Shown piece by piece: positions 1 through 5,357 of a stretch of DNA of 5,357 nt. The DNA comes from Actinomycetes bacterium (GTDB lineage Bacteria > Actinomycetota > Actinomycetes > Mycobacteriales > Micromonosporaceae). The stretch lies in the NCBI GenBank assembly GCA_023402505.1, contig JAEYGD010000138.1, positions 1 through 5,357 on the forward strand, given 5' to 3'. Position 1 is the stretch's first letter. Every line of letters starts with the position of its first letter. The notes below the pieces were generated by a model that was not told the origin of the DNA, searched no databases, and was given only the letters and a program-made list of their open reading frames with translations. A program made the position numbers and the translations under genes.

Positions 1-2070
1 GGGCAGGCCGTCGATCTCACCGGCAACCTCGACGTGGGCCGGACCGCCGCCCGCCGCCGCTCCGCCGGCCGGCGCCGGGCCGGACCCGTCGGGATCGGCG
101 CCCTGCGGGGTGCGCGGCCGGGGCAGCGTCTCCTCCCGCCGGACGGTCCGGGACATCCGGCGCTCGGCGCGGTCCTCCGCCGGTGAGAACGGCGGTTCCT
201 CGGTGACCAGGTCGTTCGGGATGAGCACCACGGCGGTCAACCCGCCGTCCTCGGCCGGGCGCAGCCGGACGCGCACCCCGTGCCGGGCGGCCAGCCGGGC
301 CACCACGAACAGCCCGAGGCGGGCGCTGCGGGTCGGGTCGAACTCGGGGGACGAGGCCAGGCGCGAGTTGGCGTCCTCCAGCGCCTCGGCGGACATGCCG
401 AGCCCCCGGTCGGTGACCTCCAGGGCGTACCCCTTGGCCACCCGCTCCCCGGCGACCCGCACCCGCGTGTCCGGCGGGGAGAACGCGGTCGCGTTCTCGA
501 GCAGCTCGGCGAGCAGGTGGATCAGGTCGCCCACGGCCCGGCCGACGGCACCCGCCGGCCGTACGACGCCGATGTCGACACGGTCGTACGCCTCGACCTC
601 GGAGATCGCCCCCCGGATCAGGTCGACCATCGCCACCGGGTTGCGCCAGCCCCGGCCCGGCGCCGCGCCGGCCAGGATCACCAGGTCCTCCGCGTGCCGC
701 CGCAGCCGGGTGGCGAGGTGGTCGACGCGGAACAGCTCGGCCAGCTCGTCCGGGTCCTCGGTGCCCCGCTCCATGCGGTCGAGCAGGGCGAGCTGCCGGT
801 GCACCAGCCCCTGGCTGCGCCGGGCGATGTTGAGGAACACCTCGTTGAGGCCCCGGCGCAGCTTGACCTCGTCCTCGGCGGCCCGGATGGCGGTCCGCTG
901 CACCGAGGTGAACGCGCGTCCCACCTGGCCGATCTCGTCGGCCCCGTACTCCAGGGCCGGCGCCTCCTGGGCGACGTCGACCTCCTCGCCGCGCCGCATC
1001 CGCTCCACCACCTCGGGCAGCCGGCGCTCCGCCCCCTCCGCCACGGTGCGTACCCGGGCGAGCCGGTTCGCGAGGGAGCGGCCGACCCGCAGCGCCACGA
1101 CCAGCGAGACCACGACGGCGGTCAGGCCCAGCAGCCCGGCGACCGCGAGCCGCACGAGGACCCGCACGGCGGTGGGCACGGACCGTTCGGCCAGGCCGTC
1201 GGCCTGGTCCAGCTCGTACTCGCGCAGCGCCTGCTGGACGGCCTCGTAGTCGGCCAGCCAGGTGTCCGCGTCGACCGGTGGCCGCTCCCCACCGGTCGCG
1301 ATCAGGAGGTTCTGCAGGTTGCGCAGCCGGGTGAACTCCGGCCGTTCGGTCAACCGCTGGTACGCGGCGCGATCCGGCCCGGGCAGGTCGGCCACCGCGG
1401 TCTCGGCGAGGAACCGCTGGTTGGCGATGGTCTGGACGAGCTGGGTGTGCTCGCCCTCGGCGAACTCGCCGGAGGCGAACACCCCGGCCAGCACGGCGTC
1501 GGTCTGGCCGAGCAGCTCGCGGGAGCGACCGAGCGCCGTCACCGCCAGCGCCTGCCGGTTGAGCTCCTGGTCGGGCAGCGCCGCCATCGCCGCGAAGGCA
1601 TGGAACGCGGACGAGATCATGCCGCTGTAGAGGCCGACCGCGCCGGCCCGGTCCACCTCGCGCCGGTCGATGAACTCCCGACCGGCGGGCAGCGCGTCCA
1701 GCGCGGCGACGAGCTGGTCGAGCCGGGCGTCCAGCAGGTCACCGGCGGCGTCGCGCAGGTCCTCGCCGGCGACGCGGCGGCGCAGCTCGGTGACGGCCCG
1801 GTCGGTGCGTTCCCGCTGCTCGGCGAGGCTGGGCTGGTCGCGGTCGGTGGAGAGGTGGACCACCGAGAGGCGGCGCTCACGCTGCAACTCGGCGACGACG
1901 GCCTCGCCGGGGCGGCCGAGGTCGTAGAGCAGCGTCCGGGCGGAGAGCAGGTCCAGCGCGGGCCCGAAGGTGAGCGTGGTGGCGAAGATCCAGAGCGCGA
2001 GCAGGGCGGTCACCGGCACCACGACCAGTGCGGTCAGCTTGGAGCGGATCGGCCAGTCGCGGGTGTTCAC
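1..2070 (-). CDS. NIT-domain sensor histidine kinase (3' end beyond the left edge)
   Basis: Membrane-bound sensor kinase that would autophosphorylate in response to an extracytoplasmic signal. 690 codons are visible without a stop. A short basic N-terminus leads into a membrane helix (about residues 12-35). A mostly helical extracytoplasmic region (about 45-290) follows, with the LQRERRLS motif (62-69) typical of nitrate/nitrite-sensing domains. A second membrane helix (about 303-327) and a HAMP-like segment with DEIGQVGRAF (378-387) come next. The dimerisation helices contain LVHRQL (His424) and DHLATRLRRHAEDL (His451). The HATPase domain shows an N box with ELLENA (Asn526), a G1 box VTDRGLGM (552-559), and LGLFVVARLAARHG (585-598). 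The kinase fold ends near 615, followed by a Pro/Ala/Gly-rich tail. The GTG start is forced, because an in-frame TGA directly precedes it and a GAGG lies 6 nt upstream. The architecture matches conservon (CvnA-type) kinases of Streptomyces. The actual ligand is unknown, and nitrate sensing is only the family name. Confidence 0.93.
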   Translation of the reverse strand, partial: MNTRDWPIRSKLTALVVVPVTALLALWIFATTLTFGPALDLLSARTLLYDLGRPGEAVVAELQRERRLSVVHLSTDRDQPSLAEQRERTDRAVTELRRRVAGEDLRDAAGDLLDARLDQLVAALDALPAGREFIDRREVDRAGAVGLYSGMISSAFHAFAAMAALPDQELNRQALAVTALGRSRELLGQTDAVLAGVFASGEFAEGEHTQLVQTIANQRFLAETAVADLPGPDRAAYQRLTERPEFTRLRNLQNLLIATGGERPPVDADTWLADYEAVQQALREYELDQADGLAERSVPTAVRVLVRLAVAGLLGLTAVVVSLVVALRVGRSLANRLARVRTVAEGAERRLPEVVERMRRGEEVDVAQEAPALEYGADEIGQVGRAFTSVQRTAIRAAEDEVKLRRGLNEVFLNIARRSQGLVHRQLALLDRMERGTEDPDELAELFRVDHLATRLRRHAEDLVILAGAAPGRGWRNPVAMVDLIRGAISEVEAYDRVDIGVVRPAGAVGRAVGDLIHLLAELLENATAFSPPDTRVRVAGERVAKGYALEVTDRGLGMSAEALEDANSRLASSPEFDPTRSARLGLFVVARLAARHGVRVRLRPAEDGGLTAVVLIPNDLVTEEPPFSPAEDRAERRMSRTVRREETLPRPRTPQGADPDGSGPAPAGGAAAGGGPAHVEVAGEIDGLP

Positions 2071-2076
2071 TCAAGA

Positions 2077-2082
2077 CCTCGC
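2077..2082 (-). promoter_or_regulatory. Ribosome binding site of the sensor kinase
   Basis: On the minus strand GCGAGG lies 6 nt before the GTG at 2070. The codon immediately before that GTG is TGA in the same frame, so no longer N-terminus is possible. This supports the GTG as the true start, and the membrane helix then begins at residue 12, as expected for this kinase family. Confidence 0.7.
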
Positions 2083-2164
2083 CCGGAAGGTGTGGCTGCG
2101 GGATGCCGGCGCCGGCCGGGCAGCGCCCGGCGGAGCGCGCCCGGCTGCGGCGCCGGGACGGCAT

Positions 2165-2220
2165 CGACGGACGCCTTGGGCAGGATACGTAATCAGCGCC
2201 GGTTGCACTACCGTCCGTCG
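2165..2220. repeat. 9-bp inverted repeat flanking the possible kinase promoter
   Basis: CGACGGACG (2165-2173) and CGTCCGTCG (2212-2220) are exact reverse complements, separated by 38 nt that contain the less GC-rich patch and the candidate -10 of the kinase gene. The pair could be two half-sites for a regulator that loops or brackets the promoter, or simply chance in GC-rich DNA. The identity of the arms is seen directly; any function is inference. Confidence 0.4.
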
Positions 2221-2232
2221 CTCCGGGCACGA

Positions 2233-2268
2233 CGAACGCCCCGCCGGTGGTGCGTGGCGGGGCGTTCG
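2233..2268 (-). terminator. Stem-loop terminator after the catalase gene
   Basis: A perfect 13-bp stem (2233-2245 pairing with 2256-2268) encloses a 10-nt loop. It begins 15 nt beyond the catalase stop codon on the minus strand. The core arm is CGAACGCCCCGCC. No U-run follows it, as is usual for actinobacterial hairpin terminators. It would end the catalase transcript before the sensor kinase gene, so the two genes are probably separate transcription units. Confidence 0.8.
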
Positions 2269-2283
2269 GCGGTCAGCGGGCGG

Positions 2284-3774
2284 TCAGCCGTCGATCGAGA
2301 TGCCGAGGCCCTCGGCGACGCGGCGGCCGTAGTCCTCGTCGCACTGGCTGAAGTGCCAGACCATCTTCTCCTGGATGTGCTTGTCGCACTGGGCCAGGTT
2401 GGTGACCAGGTTGTGGACCAGGTCGTCCCGCTCCCAGTCGTCCATCTCCCGGTAGCGGCGGCCGGCCTGGGCGTAGTTGTTCTGCCGCTCGATCGGGGCC
2501 TTCACGACGTGGCCCGAGACGAACGGACGGTACTCGCGGTAGGACTCGTCGGCCTCCCGCAGACCGGCCACGGAGGACGGTTCGAAGTTGACATGCGGGT
2601 TGGCGCCCCGGTCGTCCACCCCGTACGACATCTGGCCGCCGTCCTGGTTGGTGCTGACCCGCACGTCCTCGCGCGGCCGGTTGATCGGCAGCTGGAGGTA
2701 GTTCGGCCCGACCCGGTAGCGCTGGGTGTCCGAGTAGGAGAACGTCCGGCCGACCAGCATCTTGTCGTCGGAGAAGTCGATGCCGTCGACCAGCACGCCG
2801 GTGCCGAAGGCGATCTGCTCGTTCTCGTTGTGGAAGTTGGTGACGTTGCGGTTGAGCGTCATCATGCCGACCGGCAGGTACGGGAAGTCCTCCCGGGGCC
2901 AGATCTTGGTGTCGTCGAGGGGGTCGAAGTCCAGCTCCGGGTGCTCCTCGTCGCTCATGACCTGCACGTTGAGCTCCCACCGGGGGTAGTCACCGCGCTC
3001 GATGGCCTCGTACAGGTCCTTGGAGGCGTGCCCGAGGTCCGTGGCCTGGATCTCCTGTGCCTGGGCCTCGGTGAGGTTGTGTTCGCCCTGCTGGCTGAGC
3101 CAGTGGAACTTGACCAGGACGCCCGCGCCCTCGGCGTTGACGAGGCGGTAGGTGTTCACGCCGGAGCCCCGCATGGTGCGGTAGTTCCGCGGGATGCCGT
3201 ACGGCGAGAACAGCCACGTCAGCATGTGCATGGACTCGGGCGTGTTCGACATGAAGTCGAAGATGCGGTTGGGCTCCTGCCGGAAGGTCACCGGGTCCGG
3301 CTTCAGCGCGTGGATCACGTCCGGGAACTTGATCGCGTCGCGGATGAAGAAGACCTGGAGGTTGTTGCCCACCATGTCCCAGTTGCCGTCCTCGGTGCGG
3401 AACTTCACCGCGAAGCCGCGCGGGTCGCGCGCCGCCTCCGACGAGTCCCGACCGCCGATGACGGTGGAGAAGCGGATGGTGACCGGGGTCTTCTTGCCGC
3501 GCTCCTGGAACAGCTTGGCCCGGGTGTACGTCGACGCCGGCTCGTCACCGATCGTCCCGTACGCCTCGAACTCGCCGTGCGCGACGAACCCGCGGGCGTG
3601 CACCACCCGCTCCGGGATCCGCTCCCGGTCGAAGTGGCTGATCTTCTCCAGGAAGTGGTAGTTCTCCAGCGTCGCCGGGCCGCGTGAGCCGACCGTCCGC
3701 TGTTGCTGGTTGTTGTGCACGGGGTGACCCTGGCGGGTCGTGAGGATCGGCTTGCTGGCGTTCGGGTCGCTCAT
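2284..3774 (-). CDS. Monofunctional haem catalase
   Basis: Cytoplasmic haem enzyme converting hydrogen peroxide to water and oxygen. Its 496 residues are the usual length of a small-subunit catalase. Active-site landmarks are all present: distal His59 in RVVHARG; the RFSTV segment (101-105) and RDPRGFAVKF (116-125) of the core; Asn137 in VGNN, matching bovine Asn148; and proximal haem ligand Tyr347 in RTFSYSDTQRYR, with Arg343 four residues before it. PNYLQLPINRPR (357-368) follows, and the C-terminal helical region ends with YGRRVAEGLG (482-491). Compared with the bovine enzyme as I recall it, about five extra residues lie after the distal His region (near 73-82), as in many bacterial clade-1-like enzymes. 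There is no large-subunit flavodoxin-like extension and no peroxidase (KatG) domain. The ATG is chosen because AGGAGG sits upstream and the N-terminus aligns with the family. A peroxide-type operator lies upstream and a terminator downstream, so it is probably monocistronic. No fur-family gene is visible beside it. The clade assignment, and so a kat symbol, is uncertain. Confidence 0.98.
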   Translation of the reverse strand: MSDPNASKPILTTRQGHPVHNNQQQRTVGSRGPATLENYHFLEKISHFDRERIPERVVHARGFVAHGEFEAYGTIGDEPASTYTRAKLFQERGKKTPVTIRFSTVIGGRDSSEAARDPRGFAVKFRTEDGNWDMVGNNLQVFFIRDAIKFPDVIHALKPDPVTFRQEPNRIFDFMSNTPESMHMLTWLFSPYGIPRNYRTMRGSGVNTYRLVNAEGAGVLVKFHWLSQQGEHNLTEAQAQEIQATDLGHASKDLYEAIERGDYPRWELNVQVMSDEEHPELDFDPLDDTKIWPREDFPYLPVGMMTLNRNVTNFHNENEQIAFGTGVLVDGIDFSDDKMLVGRTFSYSDTQRYRVGPNYLQLPINRPREDVRVSTNQDGGQMSYGVDDRGANPHVNFEPSSVAGLREADESYREYRPFVSGHVVKAPIERQNNYAQAGRRYREMDDWERDDLVHNLVTNLAQCDKHIQEKMVWHFSQCDEDYGRRVAEGLGISIDG

Positions 3775-3780
3775 GGCTCT

Positions 3781-3786
3781 CCTCCT
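3781..3786 (-). promoter_or_regulatory. Ribosome binding site of the catalase
   Basis: A consensus AGGAGG (read on the minus strand) with 6 nt to the ATG at 3774. This fixes the start and suggests strong translation. Confidence 0.85.
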
Positions 3787-3818
3787 GATCGGGCCCGGGT
3801 GTGAGCCGGCACCACCCC

Positions 3819-3852
3819 ACCAAAGCGCGTTTTCTGGAACGAGTCAAGTTTT
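3819..3852 (-). promoter_or_regulatory. Catalase promoter with FurA/CatR-like peroxide operator
   Basis: On the minus strand the stretch 3852-3829 contains AAAACTTGACT, then CG, then TTCCAGAAAAC. It is AT-richer than anything nearby. TTGACT (3847-3842) is a good -35 hexamer. A 17-nt spacer leads to TTTGGT (3824-3819), a poor -10, which would put the transcript start about 35-40 nt before the ATG. From memory, TTGACT-N2-TTCCAGAA is the core of the site bound by FurA upstream of mycobacterial furA-katG, and related sites precede CatR/FurS-controlled catalase genes in Streptomyces. The sequence is seen directly; the assignment to a peroxide-sensing Fur-family repressor rests on that recalled similarity. 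Confidence 0.65.
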
Positions 3853-3900
3853 GGCCGCGCGACCGTCGTGTGTCCCTCGTCATCGACCGGTCACGGAACG

Positions 3901-3971
3901 CCCGCGCCGGGTCCACGGGGACCGCCCGCGCCGGGCCCACCGGACCTGCCCGTGCCGCGCCCACGGAACCG
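3901..3971. repeat. Three tandem ~24-bp repeats in the divergent intergenic region
   Basis: Three head-to-tail imperfect copies at 3901-3924, 3925-3948 and 3949-3971 (24, 24 and 23 bp). Each starts CCCGYGCCGSG and continues YCCAC followed by a G/A/C-rich end such as GGAACCG. A partial fourth tail, CACGGAACG, precedes them at 3892-3900. They lie about 50-125 nt upstream of the catalase -35 and about 100 nt before the rightward gene. They may be regulator-binding iterons or a simple slippage product. I do not recognise the unit. Confidence 0.7.
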
Positions 3972-4021
3972 CCTGAAAAGCGGGAGGTTTCACCGGCGGC
4001 GAAGGAAAGTGCCCGGGAACG

Positions 4022-4051
4022 GGATTGGCGATCAGTCGGGTGAGGGAATAC
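4022..4051 (+). promoter_or_regulatory. Weak promoter candidate for the rightward gene pair
   Basis: GGATTG (4022-4027) and GAATAC (4046-4051) are spaced 18 nt apart. Alternatively, GATTG with GGGAAT (4044-4049) loosely resembles the GNNTN / GGGTAT pattern of Streptomyces SigB-type stress sigma factors. Either would give a very short leader, since the ribosome binding site starts at 4061. Neither is a good match. The rest of 3972-4060 shows nothing clearer. Confidence 0.2.
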
Positions 4052-4060
4052 CGGAGGGCG

Positions 4061-4069
4061 AAGGAGGAG
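4061..4069 (+). promoter_or_regulatory. Ribosome binding site fixing the start at 4072
   Basis: AAGGAGGAG followed by CC and ATG. The reading frame is open further upstream (to an ATG at 3868), but that extension runs through the tandem repeats, is Pro/Gly/Arg-rich and has no such site. The start at 4072 also places a membrane helix directly at the N-terminus. Confidence 0.85.
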
Positions 4070-4071
4070 CC

Positions 4072-4662
4072 ATGTCGCCCACGCAGGTAATCGTCATAGT
4101 CCTCGTCGTACTGGTGATCGCGGCGCTGGCCGCGGCGGGCTGGGCGTACGCCCGTCGCCGGTCGCTGCGCTCCCGGTTCGGCCCCGAGTACGACCGGGTC
4201 GTCGCGGAGCAGGACAGCCGCACGGCCGCCGAACGGGAGCTGCGCGACCGTGAGCGCCGCCACGCCGAACTGTCCCTCACCCCCCTCTCCCCCGAGTCCC
4301 GGGCCACGTACGCCGCCGCCTGGGAGGAGCTTCAGGTCCGTTTCATCGACTCGCCCGGCGAAACCGTCGGCGACGCGGACGAACTGGTCACCCGGCTCAT
4401 CGCCGAACGCGGCTACCCGACCGGCGACTTCGACGACCAGATCGCCCACCTCTCCGTCGAGCACGCCCGCACCCTGACCCACTACCGCGACGCCCACGAG
4501 ATCCACCTGCGCAACTCGCGGGGCGAGGCGAGCACCGAAGACCTCCGCCAGGCGGTCGTCCACTACCGCGCCCTCTTCGCCGACCTGCTCGGCGAGGAGC
4601 CGGTCGGGCACCACCCGCCCGAGCAGCGCAGCCCTGAGAGCCCAGACGTCACGAGCCGCTGA
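4072..4662 (+). CDS. Single-pass membrane protein of unknown function, actinobacterial family
   Basis: This is a 196-residue protein. Residues 5-27 form one strongly hydrophobic helix (VIVIVLVVLVIAALAAAGWA within it). It is followed by the basic ARRRSLRSR (27-35), which by the positive-inside rule puts the rest in the cytoplasm. The soluble part begins with RFGPEYDRVV (35-44), then a charged helix (about 47-67), then WEELQVRFIDSP (84-95), a segment rich in D/E with LVTRLIAERGYP (105-116), HLSVEHARTLTHYRDAHEI (126-144), and a final helix LRQAVVHYRALFADLL (158-173). The last 20 residues are polar. From memory, proteins with this RFGPEYDR...VQxRFxD...HYRxLF pattern are common in Streptomyces and Micromonospora and have no assigned function. 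It is not a signal-peptide protein, as there is no cleavage-site pattern after the helix. The gene ends 10 nt before the next start, so the two are translated from one message. I infer that it anchors or recruits a partner at the membrane, possibly the acidic neighbour. Confidence 0.9.
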   Translation: MSPTQVIVIVLVVLVIAALAAAGWAYARRRSLRSRFGPEYDRVVAEQDSRTAAERELRDRERRHAELSLTPLSPESRATYAAAWEELQVRFIDSPGETVGDADELVTRLIAERGYPTGDFDDQIAHLSVEHARTLTHYRDAHEIHLRNSRGEASTEDLRQAVVHYRALFADLLGEEPVGHHPPEQRSPESPDVTSR

Positions 4663-4672
4663 GGAGACCACC

Positions 4673-5357
4673 ATGCGCCAGGACGAGCAGCAGGCCGGTA
4701 CCGACCACCCGGAGGCCGTGCGGTCGGCACCGGTGCCGGTTCCGCCCACGGGTGACCGGGACGGCCGGGCCGATCGGGCGGACGTGCCCGAGGACGTCCT
4801 CGACGACCGGGGCACCTTCGACGACCCGCGGGTCGCCGACGACCACGACACCTCCGACGACCGCGACGCCACCGCCGGGGACCGCGACGCCACCGGCGAG
4901 GACCGCGACATCACCGCCGAGGAGGCGGACCTCACCGCCGAGGACCGGGACCGGTCCGGCGACGGCCGGGGGTCCGACACCACGGACGGGACGGACCGTC
5001 CCGAGTTCCACGAGCCGGCTCCGGTGCCGACCGCCTTCGGCGCCACCACCGTGGGTGGGGCGGTCGCCGCCTCCGCCCTGGCCAGCGGCCGGCCGGAGGA
5101 CGAGCCGGACCCGCGTACCGAATCGACCGCCCGGCCCGGCGACGGCGCCGGCGGCGAGCGGGAGGGCTGGCGCGCGGACCCCACCGCGGAGTTCCGCGGC
5201 GGCCAGGGCTGGGAGCAGCGACGCGAGGACCGGGCGGGCGGCACCGAGGAGCCCGACACCCGCGCCGACGAGGCCGACGAGGCCGCCACGGCCGGGTACG
5301 GCAGCGCGACGCCGACCATGGTCGACCCGGACGCGGTCTCCCCGGACGCCGACCCCG
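4673..5357 (+). CDS. Acidic, disordered repeat-containing protein (3' end beyond the right edge)
   Basis: 228 codons are visible and open to the window end. GAGGAG (4661-4666), overlapping the stop of the preceding gene, lies 6 nt before the ATG, so coupling is likely. The visible part is rich in Asp, Glu, Arg, Gly, Ala, Thr and Pro, and is almost certainly disordered. Residues 62-96 form five heptads of the form xDRDxTx. The only long uncharged segment is Ala/Val/Gly-rich (about 115-139), too weakly hydrophobic for a confident membrane helix. No catalytic motif or signal peptide is visible. From memory, related actinobacterial genes beside the membrane protein end in a folded domain with a WxxVQxxFVDxP motif resembling residues 84-95 of the neighbour. 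Such a domain would lie outside this window. Function unknown. The frame is supported by the ribosome binding site, GC-rich third positions and the short gene spacing. Confidence 0.82.
   Translation, partial: MRQDEQQAGTDHPEAVRSAPVPVPPTGDRDGRADRADVPEDVLDDRGTFDDPRVADDHDTSDDRDATAGDRDATGEDRDITAEEADLTAEDRDRSGDGRGSDTTDGTDRPEFHEPAPVPTAFGATTVGGAVAASALASGRPEDEPDPRTESTARPGDGAGGEREGWRADPTAEFRGGQGWEQRREDRAGGTEEPDTRADEADEAATAGYGSATPTMVDPDAVSPDADP
4856..4960 (+). repeat. Five 21-bp coding repeats (heptapeptide DRDxT array)
   Basis: Five in-frame 21-bp units encode DDRDATA, GDRDATG, EDRDITA, EEADLTA and EDRDRSG. Units 1 to 3 are nearly identical at the DNA level (GACCGCGACGCCACC core in the first two), unit 4 has drifted, and unit 5 is the most changed. 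A degenerate 6-residue precursor (DDHDTS) lies just before. The pattern indicates expansion by tandem duplication inside a disordered linker. Confidence 0.8.

Larger units (their letters stand above)
2071..2232 (-). other. Leader and upstream region of the sensor kinase gene
   Basis: This is a non-coding stretch between the kinase start and the catalase terminator. It is GC-rich and self-complementary: GCCGGGC (2115-2121) pairs with GCCCGGC (2125-2131) across a 3-nt loop, about 45 nt upstream of the start codon. A less GC-rich patch at 2182-2200 contains TATCCT on the minus strand (2187-2182), a possible -10 element. The hexamer 17 nt upstream of it, TAGTGC, is a poor -35. I see no convincing small gene here. 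The promoter assignment is weak, and such hairpins are common by chance at this GC content. Confidence 0.4.

Noticed and set aside
110..1249. A 379-codon plus-strand open frame
   Set aside because: Ser/Arg/Thr-rich shadow of the kinase, whose minus-strand frame carries all the recognisable motifs.
2115..2131. 7-bp hairpin in the kinase leader as a riboswitch or attenuator
   Set aside because: A single short GC hairpin is common by chance in DNA of this composition, and no conserved riboswitch core or leader peptide is visible.
280..3687. A 1135-codon open frame on the plus strand
   Set aside because: It runs antisense across the kinase, the intergenic hairpin and the catalase. Its product is a Gly/Val/Arg/Pro/His-rich mixture with no domain, and it is the expected shadow of GC-rich codon bias.
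3545..3964. Minus-strand open frame reading the 24-bp repeats as an Ala/Arg/Gly/Pro octapeptide array
   Set aside because: It overlaps the catalase start and its promoter in another frame, and the repeat length being a multiple of three is enough to keep the frame open. No ribosome binding site or domain supports it.
3868..4071. N-terminal extension of the membrane protein, including the repeat region
   Set aside because: The peptide is Pro/Gly/Arg-rich, there is no ribosome binding site at the upstream ATG, and a near-perfect one precedes the ATG at 4072.
3880..5319. A 479-codon open frame on the minus strand
   Set aside because: It lies antisense to both rightward genes and spans their junction. 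It is Ser/Arg/Val-rich with no domain, and the plus-strand genes have good ribosome binding sites and a clear membrane helix.
1..5357. tRNA, rRNA, CRISPR arrays, insertion sequences or phage genes
   Set aside because: No cloverleaf-like sequence, regularly spaced direct repeats with unique spacers, transposase motifs or terminal inverted repeats were seen.

Overview
The window is very GC-rich with strong G/C bias at third codon positions, which points to a high-GC actinobacterium. The style of the sensor kinase and of the small membrane/acidic gene pair suggests Micromonosporaceae or a Streptomyces relative, but this is an inference from family knowledge and no taxonomic marker gene is present.

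Layout. (1) Positions 1-2070, minus strand: a large nitrate/nitrite-sensing (NIT) type membrane sensor histidine kinase, complete at its N-terminus and running off the left edge. (2) 2071-2283: its GC-rich leader, and a 13-bp stem-loop just past the catalase stop that separates the two minus-strand genes. (3) 2284-3774, minus strand: a complete monofunctional haem catalase of 496 residues with a consensus ribosome binding site. (4) 3775-4071: a divergent intergenic region holding a probable peroxide-responsive FurA/CatR-like operator and promoter for the catalase, three tandem 24-bp repeats, and a weak promoter candidate for the rightward genes. (5) 4072-4662, plus strand: a single-pass membrane protein with a soluble C-terminal helical region, conserved in actinobacteria but of unknown function. 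(6) 4673 to the right edge, plus strand: a very acidic, disordered protein with a heptapeptide repeat, cut by the window end. Genes 5 and 6 are 10 nt apart and surely form an operon.

How they fit together. The catalase removes hydrogen peroxide and is probably derepressed when a Fur-family peroxide sensor, not encoded here, is oxidised. The kinase is probably transcribed separately and, by analogy with Streptomyces conservons, may be followed beyond the left edge by Roadblock/LC7, DUF742 and small GTPase genes. The rightward pair shares only the intergenic region with the catalase. A stress-related role for it is speculation from position. Long open frames antisense to these genes (including one of 1135 codons and one of 479) are by-products of the base composition and were left out.
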